DNA from: a virus
DNA length: 64,000 bases
IMG/VR virus record: IMGVR_UViG_3300044730_000313
Span: 49,704-113,703 of that record
Reading direction: 5' to 3' (one strand)
Part shown: piece by piece, positions 33,111 through 40,848 of the stretch
Layout of the letters: each line of letters opens with the position of its first letter
Position numbering within the stretch: position 1 is the stretch's first letter
Program-made: the position numbers and the translations under genes
Notes under the pieces: model-generated
What the model saw: only the letters and a program-made list of their open reading frames with translations
Told to the model about the DNA's origin: nothing
Database searches by the model: none

Positions 33111-33261
33111 TGAAGCACTCATCACCTATCCTTTGCCATTAGCTCAGGATGGGGACAAGAAACTGTGGATTATTAATAGCTGTCAAATATGGGCCTTAAA
33201 CTATGAATCAGCTCTTGAGCTGGCTTATATGGCACAATCAGCATATGAAGAGTTTTCATAA
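33079..33261 (+). CDS. Small unknown protein
   Basis: A 60-residue acidic protein (MALSLNHSEHDEALITYPLPLAQDGDKKLWIINSCQIW...). It overlaps the end of the membrane protein gene by 32 bases in another frame and ends 17 bases before a terminator, which supports it as the last gene of a short operon. The function is unknown. Confidence 0.5.
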   Translation: MALSLNHSEHDEALITYPLPLAQDGDKKLWIINSCQIWALNYESALELAYMAQSAYEEFS

Positions 33262-33277
33262 AAGCAAGCAATCGTAC

Positions 33278-33311
33278 GGGCCTGCATTTCTATGCTGGGC
33301 CCTTTATTTTT
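33278..33311 (+). terminator. Intrinsic terminator
   Basis: GGGCC (33278-33282) pairs with GGCCC (33298-33302) around an inner GCAT/ATGC stem, followed by TTTATTTTTT. Confidence 0.8.
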
Positions 33312-33332
33312 TAACTAATTCAATCAACAAAC

Positions 33333-33482
33333 ATGGAAAAGATAGCAAAAATAGTTGTACTAATGATTGTCCTTCTGGCAGTAATTGGTGGTCTCATGTC
33401 TTGTGCAACCAATGGATATGGGTGCAAAGGCAGAGCTAAAGAGCCTACAGGCACTGTTGGTAAGAGATGGAAAGCAATGTAA
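33333..33482 (+). CDS. Small putative lipoprotein
   Basis: A 49-residue protein with ATG after an A-rich leader. Residues 1-22 are a signal-like hydrophobic segment (MEKIAKIVVLMIVLLAVIGG) ending in LMSC, a lipobox with Cys24 as the acylation site. The mature part is short and basic with a GYGCKGR motif. It is flanked by terminators on both sides, so it is its own unit, though no consensus promoter was seen. A phage lipoprotein could block superinfection at the envelope; that role is inferred. Confidence 0.65.
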   Translation: MEKIAKIVVLMIVLLAVIGGLMSCATNGYGCKGRAKEPTGTVGKRWKAM

Positions 33483-33510
33483 GATTTGACGAGTTGGGTT
33501 ACTAAGGATG

Positions 33511-33546
33511 AAAGGACAGCCTTGAAATACAGGCTGTTCCTTTTTT
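33511..33546 (+). terminator. Intrinsic terminator after the lipoprotein gene
   Basis: GGACAGCC (33514-33521) pairs with GGCTGTTCC (33532-33540, one bulge) and is followed by six T. Confidence 0.8.
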
Positions 33547-33624
33547 AACATGTCGTAAAAAGGACAAAAATACACCATAAAGTGCTTTTTATGACACATT
33601 TATATGCAACACCATCCATTTTAC

Positions 33625-33690
33625 TGCATTTCTGCATTATTATATGCATTCTAATGCACTTTATCGCTCACTTGAACTAATTTTATCGCT
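33625..33690. repeat. Short direct repeats upstream of a membrane-protein gene
   Basis: TGCATT occurs at 33625, 33633 and 33645, with TGCACT at 33655. TTTATCGCT occurs at 33660-33668 and 33682-33690, 22 bases apart. All lie within 80 bases before the ATG at 33704. They could be operator sites or a phage-specific promoter. Confidence 0.45.
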
Positions 33691-33703
33691 TAAAATACTC
33701 ATT

Positions 33704-33988
33704 ATGGAACCTTTAAATCCAAGAGAAAGGGCTTTTATTGTCCTTCTAGCATTATGTTTAGTTTTTTTATATCAACAAGTGAACAGTGTACAACCGCTTA
33801 AACAAGCTGCTGCAGACTGTCAAACAAAACTTGATGTACAAACAAAAAGAGCTGACTCATTGGAGGTTGAGTTGTTTCCTTTAGAGACACAGCTTGGCAG
33901 ATATGAGATGGCTTTTACTATAATGGCAAGACGATATCCTAAATGTGCTGATATATACAGCATGATAATATCGGAGGAAACAGAATGA
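33704..33988 (+). CDS. Small membrane-anchored coiled-coil protein
   Basis: A 94-residue protein. The ATG at 33704 is chosen over one 60 bases upstream because the earlier one lies in the repeat region and would precede a normal MEPLNPRERAF start. Residues 11-24 form a transmembrane segment (FIVLLALCLVFLYQQV). A coiled-coil-prone stretch follows (LKQAAADCQTKLDVQTKRADSLEVEL), with an acidic end. This is the layout of a small spanin- or exclusion-like membrane protein, but no lysis neighbours are present. The function is unknown. Confidence 0.6.
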   Translation: MEPLNPRERAFIVLLALCLVFLYQQVNSVQPLKQAAADCQTKLDVQTKRADSLEVELFPLETQLGRYEMAFTIMARRYPKCADIYSMIISEETE

Positions 33989-34028
33989 TAGCTAATCTTA
34001 AACGCTACGCCATGCGTAGAATAAACCT

Positions 34029-34052
34029 AAAGTGGTCAGATTCGACCACTTT
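34029..34052 (+). other. Perfect nine-base hairpin between small genes
   Basis: AAAGTGGTC (34029-34037) pairs with GACCACTTT (34044-34052). An A-rich tract follows instead of U, so it is not a standard terminator. It sits 13 bases before the ATG of the 88-residue gene and may be a processing or translation-control element. Confidence 0.5.
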
Positions 34053-34065
34053 AAAAACAAATAAT

Positions 34066-34332
34066 ATGGCACAACAAACAGCAGTTAATTGGTTATTGTC
34101 TGAATTGCAGATAAGACTTTTGAAAATCAAATCAGAACCTGATGGGATTGTAAGAGAAAAAATGATAAATAGTTTTCTCATTGATGCAGAACAAGCCGAA
34201 GCAATGGAGGAGGAACAGATAGTAGAGTCTTGGCATAATGGATATGCTAATCAATCTCCTATGATAGACGAAGCTAATTGTGGACAGACATACTATAACG
34301 AAACATATGGAGGGATGTCAGGGAAGTTCTGA
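34066..34332 (+). CDS. Small protein, MAQQTA paralogue 1
   Basis: An 88-residue protein from the ATG at 34066. That start is supported by the shared leader ACAAATAATATG and shared N-terminus MAQQTA with the next gene. Helical, acidic middle (AEQAEAMEEEQIVESWHNGY) and a C-terminal TYYNETYGG that matches YYNETYKK in the paralogue. The frame is open further upstream to 33985, but that part contains the hairpin and has no conserved counterpart. The family is common in Bacteroidota phages but of unknown function. Confidence 0.65.
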   Translation: MAQQTAVNWLLSELQIRLLKIKSEPDGIVREKMINSFLIDAEQAEAMEEEQIVESWHNGYANQSPMIDEANCGQTYYNETYGGMSGKF

Positions 34333-34346
34333 CACCACAACTTCCC
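34321..34346 (+). other. Hairpin at the end of the first MAQQTA gene
   Basis: GGGAAGTT (34321-34328) pairs with AACTTCCC (34339-34346), overlapping the stop codon. A C/A-rich tract follows rather than U, so it is a stability or processing hairpin rather than a terminator. Confidence 0.45.
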
Positions 34347-34374
34347 CCACCAAATAACACACAAAACAAATAAT

Positions 34375-34608
34375 ATGGCACAACAAACAGCAATGCAGAC
34401 ATTTATTGCTTGGGGTGACGAGATGTTACTAAAGCACCCACAAAAGATTTTATCTTTCGGAGAAGCAATAGATAAAGCTGTTGAGTTATTACAAATGGAG
34501 AAGGAGCATATAGTTGAAGCATTCTATGAAGGAATGAAAACAAACCCATTTGACCCTAATAGAGGTAGAGGAACAATGTATTACAACGAAACCTATAAAA
34601 AACAGTAA
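34375..34608 (+). CDS. Small protein, MAQQTA paralogue 2
   Basis: A 77-residue protein (MAQQTAMQTFIAWGDEMLLKHP... KEHIVEAFYEGMK ... MYYNETYKKQ). It shares the N-terminus, an EHIVEAF/EQIVESW helix and the YYNETY end with the preceding gene, indicating tandem duplication. The leader is also duplicated. The function is unknown. Confidence 0.65.
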   Translation: MAQQTAMQTFIAWGDEMLLKHPQKILSFGEAIDKAVELLQMEKEHIVEAFYEGMKTNPFDPNRGRGTMYYNETYKKQ

Positions 34609-34609
34609 T

Positions 34610-34828
34610 ATGGTAGGAACAATCTTCAGAAAACACGTAGAAAGACATGAAATGGGCACTGCTGGTAAGTCTATGTATCAAGACTGGAAGGTGGTGGCTG
34701 ATTTGGGTAATGATATCTACAGCTGTGTACGCGTAGATAATACACAAGATCCAATGGGTGCAGCTAGTCCTCAAAAGCGTACATTTAGAGGGTCTGACAT
34801 TCAAAAACACCTCAAAAACAAGCAGTGA
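34610..34828 (+). CDS. Small unknown protein
   Basis: A 72-residue basic protein from the ATG at 34610, one base after the preceding stop; MVGTIFRKHVERHEMGTAGKS... with a Lys/Arg-rich C-terminus. An upstream in-frame ATG would overlap the previous gene by 59 bases and is less likely. No domain was recognised. Confidence 0.6.
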   Translation: MVGTIFRKHVERHEMGTAGKSMYQDWKVVADLGNDIYSCVRVDNTQDPMGAASPQKRTFRGSDIQKHLKNKQ

Positions 34829-34829
34829 T

Positions 34830-35348
34830 ATGTATTTCACCGTCGAACTTGTGCTTAAGAGTTATATGCCTAGGCAATTAGAGCCTGGAATGTGGTTTAT
34901 CACTAAACTCAATCCTGGCACTAGAAAAGAATACACAGAAATATGGGCGCTTGACAAAACTCCTTTAGAACCCCTAGAAGAATTTATCACCAAAAATGGT
35001 GCACCAGTCGAGCCCTATATCATCTATGATGAACAAGTGCTAGCTGAACCACATGAAATAGGGTGGTGGGATGATGGTCCACAGTTTGAAGAGCTTAGAG
35101 ATATAGAGCTCAAAGACATCAACCTCATTCTAGAAGAATACGACGGGTATATTGATATCATGATTGACGATTGGGATTTTGCTCATGAGGATGAGGCTAA
35201 TCCTGTTCTCAATGCTGATCCTATTACTAAAATTGAAAAGGTCACGCTATGCATTCCAGGTCTTTATGATGAGGAGGAAGAAGATGATGAGGATGATCCA
35301 GATGGAGACTGGGATGATATGGATGATGACACATGGAAAGAAGATTAA
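34830..35348 (+). CDS. Unknown protein with very acidic C-terminus
   Basis: A 172-residue protein. The N-terminal 70 residues are mixed (VLKSYMPRQLEPGMWFITKLNPGTR). The last 30 residues are nearly all Asp/Glu (YDEEEEDDEDDPDGDWDDMDDD), a DNA-mimic-like or disordered acidic tail. It starts one base after the preceding stop. No domain was recognised. Acidic tails in phage early proteins sometimes bind host DNA-binding proteins; that is speculative here. Confidence 0.6.
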   Translation: MYFTVELVLKSYMPRQLEPGMWFITKLNPGTRKEYTEIWALDKTPLEPLEEFITKNGAPVEPYIIYDEQVLAEPHEIGWWDDGPQFEELRDIELKDINLILEEYDGYIDIMIDDWDFAHEDEANPVLNADPITKIEKVTLCIPGLYDEEEEDDEDDPDGDWDDMDDDTWKED

Positions 35349-35349
35349 A

Positions 35350-35529
35350 ATGAAAACACTCATGAAACTAATCAAAGAATTCATCTTTGGCAGGCGTGCA
35401 GATGCTGTCTGTCAGATTAAACCAGGCTTTAAAACCACCTATCCACCTAACCAGCCAGATGAATGGGCTTGGAAACAGGAGTTTAAGGTGGGTATGATGT
35501 GTGGTAAAAAAGCAATCTATTTAAACTAA
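35350..35529 (+). CDS. Small basic protein
   Basis: A 59-residue protein (MKTLMKLIKEFIFGRRADAVCQIKPGF...WAWKQEFKVGMMCGKKAIYLN). It starts one base after the preceding stop. The first 14 residues could form an amphipathic helix. The function is unknown. Confidence 0.55.
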   Translation: MKTLMKLIKEFIFGRRADAVCQIKPGFKTTYPPNQPDEWAWKQEFKVGMMCGKKAIYLN

Positions 35530-35535
35530 TAGTCT

Positions 35536-36111
35536 ATGGGAATGGATGTACATGGTATTGCTCCTCAAACAGTTGGGGACAAACCTGAGAGACCAGAAAA
35601 CTGGGACTCTCTAACAGAATATGAACGTAGTATGTATTACAATGAACTAAATAGCTGGGAAGCTCACAATCCTGGTGTTTATTTCAGAGCTAGTGGATGG
35701 GCTTGGATACCTATTCACGCTATATGTGACTTTGCTATATACATTGCAAAGCTTCCTTTTAATACTAAAGGATGGGGAGAAAACAATGGATATGGTCTAA
35801 AGACACAGCAAGAGTGTGATGACCTAGCTAATGCTATTGAGCTCTATCTAGAGCTTAATAACGCTAATATGCATGATATGGATGACAGAATGTATCTGTG
35901 TCTTGGTTCATGGACCACTGCAAATAGTCGTTTCATGCCTAAAGAACTTGAGGATGAGCTTAATGAAGTGTATCCTCGAGGCACAATCCTATACAATGGT
36001 GTTGTTACAAAGGATGGCACATTAGCTTATTCAGCACACAGTTGTCCTCTCTATCACATACAAAACTTTGTCACATTCCTTCGCAAATGTGGAGGATTTG
36101 AAATCTTGTAA
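35536..36111 (+). CDS. Conserved phage protein of the MGMDVxG family
   Basis: A 191-residue protein that starts MGMDVHGIAPQ. This N-terminus is shared by a family of uncharacterised phage proteins (MGMDVYG...) with a Trp-rich, helical core. Here that core is YFRASGWAWIPIHAICDFAIY and a C-terminal SCPLYHIQNFVTFLRKCGGFEIL. No catalytic motif was recognised. It belongs to the block of small early genes before the polymerase. Confidence 0.7.
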   Translation: MGMDVHGIAPQTVGDKPERPENWDSLTEYERSMYYNELNSWEAHNPGVYFRASGWAWIPIHAICDFAIYIAKLPFNTKGWGENNGYGLKTQQECDDLANAIELYLELNNANMHDMDDRMYLCLGSWTTANSRFMPKELEDELNEVYPRGTILYNGVVTKDGTLAYSAHSCPLYHIQNFVTFLRKCGGFEIL

Positions 36112-36113
36112 CC

Positions 36114-36142
36114 AATTAAATCACAAATAAAAATCAAAGCAC
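36114..36142 (+). promoter_or_regulatory. Repeated A-rich 5' leader, copy 1
   Basis: AATTAAATCACAAATAAAAA followed by TCAAAGCAC directly before an ATG. Near-identical leaders precede the ATPase gene (44328-44355) and the SSB-like gene (45022-45050). It is a probable translation-enhancing leader in a host that does not rely on Shine-Dalgarno pairing. Confidence 0.6.
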
Positions 36143-36433
36143 ATGTCAAGAAAATCAATGTTCACAGATGAACAAATCAAGCAAATGAAGCAAGAAATCC
36201 GTACAGGAGAACCTATTGTAATGTTGGCAGAAAAACTTGCTCCAAGGTACAATGTATCAGAGAATAGCATGCGTATAAAGCTGTACAGCTTAGCTAGACG
36301 CACGTACAAGATTGCAGAATGGACTGGTCCAAAGCAACGTAGAAGAAGAATAGATAACACTCTTACAGTTCCCACACAGGTGACAGGTAAGAAAGTGGTT
36401 ATGTATGATGATCACATCCGTATTTATTTCTAA
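36143..36433 (+). CDS. Small DNA-binding-like protein
   Basis: A 96-residue protein. Residues 7-52 (FTDEQIKQMKQEIRTGEPIVMLAEKLAPRYNVSENSMRIKLYSLARR) resemble a helix-turn-helix recognition unit, and a basic RRRR patch follows. It has the shared leader, which suggests strong translation. It is probably a transcription or nucleoid regulator. The target is unknown. Confidence 0.6.
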   Translation: MSRKSMFTDEQIKQMKQEIRTGEPIVMLAEKLAPRYNVSENSMRIKLYSLARRTYKIAEWTGPKQRRRRIDNTLTVPTQVTGKKVVMYDDHIRIYF

Positions 36434-36453
36434 ACATGTAAATACACATCCTT

Positions 36454-36666
36454 ATGCCTACACTCGTCTATCGCTCTGCCTGGAGCACAGTAACACCCTT
36501 AGTTTATTGTGATGGTTCTCATGATGCAGCTGTTAATGAATTCATTGACAGACTTATGAAAGCCAAGCTACGTACAACAAGATTGGTTCTTGATAACAAC
36601 AAGATGTATTACAAACCTAGTAACCAATACAAAAGATTTGTTGTTCGTATGCGAAAAATTAAGTAG
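36454..36666 (+). CDS. Small basic protein
   Basis: A 70-residue basic protein (MPTLVYRSAWSTVTPLVYCDGSHDAAVNEFIDRLMKAKLRTTRLVLDNNKMYYK...). It ends 11 bases before a terminator. No domain was recognised. Confidence 0.55.
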   Translation: MPTLVYRSAWSTVTPLVYCDGSHDAAVNEFIDRLMKAKLRTTRLVLDNNKMYYKPSNQYKRFVVRMRKIK

Positions 36667-36677
36667 ATTTGGGCTAC

Positions 36678-36713
36678 GGTTCCTATCCTCATTTAAGAGG
36701 GTAGGAACCTTTT
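36678..36713 (+). terminator. Intrinsic terminator before the polymerase block
   Basis: GGTTCCTA (36678-36685) pairs with TAGGAACC (36702-36709), extended by CCTC/GAGG, followed by TTTT. Confidence 0.8.
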
Positions 36714-36726
36714 AAATCCAAACTAT

Positions 36727-36957
36727 ATGGCAAAAGACAAATGCGTACTATGTGGCGCTGAAACTCCATATGATGAGAGTTTGCACATAGATTATAGACA
36801 TGGGTATATTGAAGGAGCTGGACAGCTCTGTAAAGCATGCTATGATAGGGGAACCAAACGAACGCACATTCTTATTCCTGCGGACGTTATCTATAATACC
36901 CCGAATGATCAAGAACTAGGCAACAAGGTGAGAACTATTTACAATCAAAGCATTTAA
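36727..36957 (+). CDS. Small zinc-finger protein
   Basis: A 76-residue protein with CVLCGAE at residues 6-12 and CKACYDRG at about 38-45, a CxxC...CxxC zinc-ribbon pair. The C-terminal part is helical. It is probably a nucleic-acid-binding or adaptor protein in the replication block. One base separates it from the next gene. Confidence 0.65.
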   Translation: MAKDKCVLCGAETPYDESLHIDYRHGYIEGAGQLCKACYDRGTKRTHILIPADVIYNTPNDQELGNKVRTIYNQSI

Positions 36958-36958
36958 A

Positions 36959-37222
36959 ATGGCAACTAAAAAATCAGTGGTAAAAGAAACAGCTCGTTTA
37001 ACTATCATATGTGATTCAAATCAAGAATCTACAGTGAAAATCAAAGGAGACATACATACTCTTACAGCAGCACTTGCTTCTCTAATGGCACATGAAGATG
37101 AAGATAATGTGTTTCGTGAGATGATGGCGTTAGCTATTCGTGTTGTTTTAGATGAAGACAAACAAAAGAAGAAGAAGAAATCTGCAACTAAAAAGAAAGC
37201 AGCTCCTAAAAAGAAGAAATGA
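36959..37222 (+). CDS. Small protein with Lys-rich tail
   Basis: An 87-residue protein. The first 60 residues are mixed alpha/beta (RLTIICDSNQESTVKIKGDIHTLTAAL), and the last 22 are almost only Lys/Ala (KKKKKSATKKKAAPKKKK), like a histone-type DNA-binding tail. Its stop overlaps the polymerase start by four bases, so it is co-translated with it. Confidence 0.6.
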   Translation: MATKKSVVKETARLTIICDSNQESTVKIKGDIHTLTAALASLMAHEDEDNVFREMMALAIRVVLDEDKQKKKKKSATKKKAAPKKKK

Positions 37223-39177
37223 TGAATGTAATCATTTATGATATCGAAACCTTAAAAGAATATTTTCTAGTGGTGTGTCTTATTCCTCAAGAACCATATA
37301 GGGTTTTTAAGGTGAATCAAGAAGACAACAATCTGGATGCGTTTATCAACTTCACAGAGAAACACAGAGACTATTATTGGGTGGGTTATAACAATCTACG
37401 CTTCGATAGTCAGGTGGTAGAGTGGGTGATACGCAACAATGAGTATTGGCATGAACTTTCCAATTTGGAAATAGCTGCTAAGATTCATCAAAAGGCTGCT
37501 GATGTCATACATGACGCTAATTTCGATGTGTTTCCTGAATTTAGGGAGTATGAGCTCAGCCTTAAACAGATTGATCTATTCAAGATACACCACTTTGACA
37601 ACAAGAATAGACGTGTGAGTCTGAAGAGGCTTGAGTTTGAGATGGACCTAGAGAACATTGAAGAGATGCCCATTCATCATGACACTGTAGGGATGACTAG
37701 AGATGATATCATCCTTACGACAGAATACTGTCTCAATGATGTGTGGGCTACCTATCAGTTCTACAAGGTGACCATTGGTGATACGGACCATCCTTTGTAT
37801 AAAGGTGACAATAGAATACAGCTCAGACAGGACATACAAGAAGAATTCAACATCCCTTGTCTTAACTATTCTGATAGTAAGATTGGAGATGAGATGATTA
37901 AAAAGTATTACTGTGAACAGAAGGGTATAGACTATCGTGATCTGCCTAAAAAGGGTAAGTTTGAGAAGAAAACCCATGTAAAGAACTGTATCGCAGACTA
38001 TGTAAAGTTCCAAACGCTCGAGCTGCAAGAGTTCCTATCACGCATTAGGAAGATGAGTTTGGGTATGCAGGATGATTTCAAAGAGGAACTACACTTCTAT
38101 GGTAATGTGTATTCCTTTATGAAGGGTGGTTTGCATACAGAGAACAGTCCCAAGATCTTTGAAGCTGATGAGGAGCACGAGATTATTGACTGGGATGTAT
38201 CCAGCTATTATCCAGCCATTATCATCAACAATGATCGCTATCCAAGACATTTGGGTAAAGAATTCCTTCAGGGCTATAAGACAATGTTTGAGAAGAGGTT
38301 GGAACTCAAGCCTTTAGCTAAGAAGGACAAGAAAATCAAGGGTATTGTAGGGGCTCTAAAGCTTGCTGTAAACTCTGTTTATGGTAAGAGCTCTGACATA
38401 CAGTCCTGGATTTATGATAGACAGCTCACTATGTTCACCACTATAACGGGTGAGCTTAGCCTAATGATGCTCATAGAAGCTTATGAACTAGCTGGTATTA
38501 ACGTAATAAGTGCAAACACTGATGGTGTCACTATTAGGATTAAAAAGAATCTAATAGACAAAATGCACGAGATAAACAGCTGGTGGAGTGAGCTAACACA
38601 ATATGAGCTCGAGAGGGCTGACTATCAAAAGATTATATTTTCCACGGTAAATGACTATCTTGCGATAAAAACAGATGGTGAAATCAAGAAGAAAGGCGAT
38701 TTCCTCACTGATTTTGAGCTACATAAGAACAAGTCAGCGCGCATTGTACCAATGGCTCTCGAACAATATTTTGTTCGTAATATACCTGTTGATACTACTA
38801 TTCGCAGTCATAGTGTTATCTTTGACTTCTGTCTCAGACAGAAAGCTTCCAAAGACTTCCACTACGAAGGAATAGATAGGTCCACGGGTGTTAAGACTGT
38901 GTACAATAAGCTGATTCGTTATTACATCTCCAACACTGGAGAAAAGCTCCTGAAAATCAAGAATGAGGACTCTACAAGTGGTGCTGCAGCTGTTTCCCAA
39001 GTGGAAGCTGGTGAGTGGCTGGCCACTGTATGCAATAAACTTGATAAAAACCATCCTCTGGACAACATCAATTATGCCTATTACATTGAGCGTGCTGAGA
39101 AGCTCATTAGGAAGATTGAAACAGAGGGTAAAGCCCGCAATGTAGTTGTAAATCCTAATCAGTTAAGTTTGTTCTGA
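37219..39177 (+). CDS. Family B DNA polymerase with 3'-5' exonuclease
   Basis: A 652-residue replicative polymerase. Exonuclease motifs: DIETL (8-12), YNNLRFD (57-63) and YCLNDVWATY (about 169-178). Polymerase motifs: A, DVSSYYPAIIINND (about 325-337); B, KLAVNSVYGK (about 379-388); C, SANTDGVTI (about 430-438). Motif C has Asn in place of the first Asp of the usual DTDS, while the second Asp is kept; this variant occurs in some phage polymerases. The length is compact for the family, with no obvious TPR insertions of protein-primed enzymes. The first of two adjacent ATGs is used. Confidence 0.9.
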   Translation: MMNVIIYDIETLKEYFLVVCLIPQEPYRVFKVNQEDNNLDAFINFTEKHRDYYWVGYNNLRFDSQVVEWVIRNNEYWHELSNLEIAAKIHQKAADVIHDANFDVFPEFREYELSLKQIDLFKIHHFDNKNRRVSLKRLEFEMDLENIEEMPIHHDTVGMTRDDIILTTEYCLNDVWATYQFYKVTIGDTDHPLYKGDNRIQLRQDIQEEFNIPCLNYSDSKIGDEMIKKYYCEQKGIDYRDLPKKGKFEKKTHVKNCIADYVKFQTLELQEFLSRIRKMSLGMQDDFKEELHFYGNVYSFMKGGLHTENSPKIFEADEEHEIIDWDVSSYYPAIIINNDRYPRHLGKEFLQGYKTMFEKRLELKPLAKKDKKIKGIVGALKLAVNSVYGKSSDIQSWIYDRQLTMFTTITGELSLMMLIEAYELAGINVISANTDGVTIRIKKNLIDKMHEINSWWSELTQYELERADYQKIIFSTVNDYLAIKTDGEIKKKGDFLTDFELHKNKSARIVPMALEQYFVRNIPVDTTIRSHSVIFDFCLRQKASKDFHYEGIDRSTGVKTVYNKLIRYYISNTGEKLLKIKNEDSTSGAAAVSQVEAGEWLATVCNKLDKNHPLDNINYAYYIERAEKLIRKIETEGKARNVVVNPNQLSLF

Positions 39178-39437
39178 TGGCACATAAGAAACAAAGACCA
39201 CTATCTAGTGATCATCCTAAGCTAAAGATACTAGCTGAGTTGGAAGAGACTAAAGGACAGGGTGCAAAGTTTCCTGATTACAATCCTCCTCCTAAAAGAA
39301 AGACAGAAATGAGGAAGGATGAAAGAAAAGCATATAAACTTCTCAAGGAAAGGGAACAGAAGAGAAACACTCCAATAGCAAAATCATTTGTTGGTTGGGA
39401 GTATAAAGATAGATATGCACACAGAAAAACAGAATAG
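39177..39437 (+). CDS. Small basic protein coupled to the polymerase
   Basis: An 86-residue, Lys/Arg/Glu-rich, probably disordered or helical protein (RKTEMRKDERKAYKLLKEREQKR). Its ATG overlaps the polymerase stop. It may bind DNA or the polymerase. No domain was recognised. Confidence 0.6.
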   Translation: MAHKKQRPLSSDHPKLKILAELEETKGQGAKFPDYNPPPKRKTEMRKDERKAYKLLKEREQKRNTPIAKSFVGWEYKDRYAHRKTE

Positions 39438-39438
39438 C

Positions 39439-39870
39439 ATGAACATTAAGAAAGGAGACAAGTTCAAGGATTACATAGGAACTCCTTGCTTCATTAGCTA
39501 TATCAAGGGAGACATCATAAAGCTGTCATTCATAGAAGAGCGTCCACACATGGAGACCTGGGATAAGAAAGAGTTTCTAGCTGAGATTAGCAAGAACAGA
39601 TTCTTTCCACAACCCAAGGTGACTATCAATAGAACAAACATCTCAGAACATCTAGTTGAGTATCAACTCAATATGATAGGCAAAACAGTAGAACAAGCTC
39701 GTGAGTTGGAAGATTGGTATCACCAGTGGACCATGACTACAAAACAGTTTGAACTATTTAAAGCATACGCCATTCCTTTGTTACGTAAGGTATTTAAATT
39801 TAACAAACGAGCTGCGGAGAATACATTTGACTGGTTTAATCTAGGCTATGGTCTTCGCATAAAAGACTAA
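39439..39870 (+). CDS. Unknown protein
   Basis: A 143-residue protein from the ATG at 39439, one base after the previous stop; an upstream ATG would overlap more. The N-terminus (KKGDKFKDYIGTPCFISYIKGDIIKLSFI) looks like a small beta-barrel. The rest is helical and charged. The function is unknown. Confidence 0.6.
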   Translation: MNIKKGDKFKDYIGTPCFISYIKGDIIKLSFIEERPHMETWDKKEFLAEISKNRFFPQPKVTINRTNISEHLVEYQLNMIGKTVEQARELEDWYHQWTMTTKQFELFKAYAIPLLRKVFKFNKRAAENTFDWFNLGYGLRIKD

Positions 39871-39875
39871 CACCC

Positions 39876-40043
39876 ATGTTCTGGATAATTTTAATTGTAG
39901 GCCTCACATTTGCAGGCATAATAGCATATGAGCTTTATCGAGCTCCTAATATAGAGGATGATGATAGTTCTATATATGACCCAACCACTACATGTTGGGA
40001 TGATGATGATGAAAACAAAAATCACACAGAAGGTCACTTTTAA
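39876..40043 (+). CDS. Small single-pass membrane protein
   Basis: A 55-residue protein: residues 2-20 form a transmembrane segment (FWIILIVGLTFAGIIAYEL), followed by a very acidic tail (IEDDDSSIYDP...CWDDDDENKN). It lies in the 180-base gap between two longer genes and is a good small gene by spacing and composition. The function is unknown. Confidence 0.6.
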   Translation: MFWIILIVGLTFAGIIAYELYRAPNIEDDDSSIYDPTTTCWDDDDENKNHTEGHF

Positions 40044-40052
40044 AACAATTTT

Positions 40053-40610
40053 ATGGGAGCACAACAATTCACCGTTATCAGCAGAGGTATGTCTGCTAAA
40101 GAAGCATATGAAAGAGCTGTGGCTGAAGCTGATGACTATCACGGTCATCAAGAAGGCTATTCTGGAGCAATTAACGCTACACCAGGATTTAGTGATGCCA
40201 CTGCTAAGTATTTGGCTAGCAAACTTCCTAGGTATAACTTCATAGAAGAGCGCCTAGACAAACTTACTAAGTTCCAAGGTGCTGAGTGTATTTGTATTAA
40301 GAAACCTAAGCCTAATACTAACAGGATTAAGACACAAGTGGAGCACATTGTTGAAGCTGGCACAAAGAAATGGGTGCTATTGTATTGTGTCTATGAAGCC
40401 TGGAGCGATAAGTTTATAGCCTCTTTTGAGAAAAAAGGAGAAGCTGTAGCTAGAGCTCGTCAGCATACAGAGAACACAAAAGCAGAGACACATGTAAGAA
40501 TAGAGAAGAAGCTTCACAAAGGAATACCACTAACAGCTAAAATCACCTACAAAAAAGCAAAAGATGAAGCAGAAGGAGAATGGGAATTCTACGGTTGGGC
40601 AAGCTGCTGA
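40053..40610 (+). CDS. Conserved phage protein of the MGAQQF type
   Basis: A 185-residue protein that starts MGAQQFTVISRGMSAKEAYERAVAEADDYHGHQEGYSGAI. This HGHQEGY-type N-terminus recurs in diverse phages in proteins of unknown function. The rest has a basic, alpha/beta composition. It overlaps the next gene by 47 bases. Confidence 0.65.
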   Translation: MGAQQFTVISRGMSAKEAYERAVAEADDYHGHQEGYSGAINATPGFSDATAKYLASKLPRYNFIEERLDKLTKFQGAECICIKKPKPNTNRIKTQVEHIVEAGTKKWVLLYCVYEAWSDKFIASFEKKGEAVARARQHTENTKAETHVRIEKKLHKGIPLTAKITYKKAKDEAEGEWEFYGWASC

Positions 40611-40848
40611 TTATCTCTACCATTTGACAGATGAGACAGGAGAGGTTTATTACAACTACATAATTATATGTGGAGAACCTTGGCCACACAGAGAGGTGAG
40701 AAAACATCACGCTGCTTTGTACACTTATGGAGAGATGCTTGTAGCAAAAGCTTATTTTTCTAGAAGGAAAATAAGAACATTTGAGAAAATGATTATGAAA
40801 CCTGGATACAGAAAGAAAACAAATGACAAACCAACAAAAATTTCCTGA
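40564..40848 (+). CDS. Small basic unknown protein
   Basis: A 94-residue protein with many Tyr/Lys (LYHLTDETGEVYYNYIIICGEPWP) and a Lys-rich C-terminus. It overlaps both neighbours (47 and 26 bases), typical of the compact replication operon. No domain was recognised. Confidence 0.55.
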   Translation: MKQKENGNSTVGQAADYLYHLTDETGEVYYNYIIICGEPWPHREVRKHHAALYTYGEMLVAKAYFSRRKIRTFEKMIMKPGYRKKTNDKPTKIS

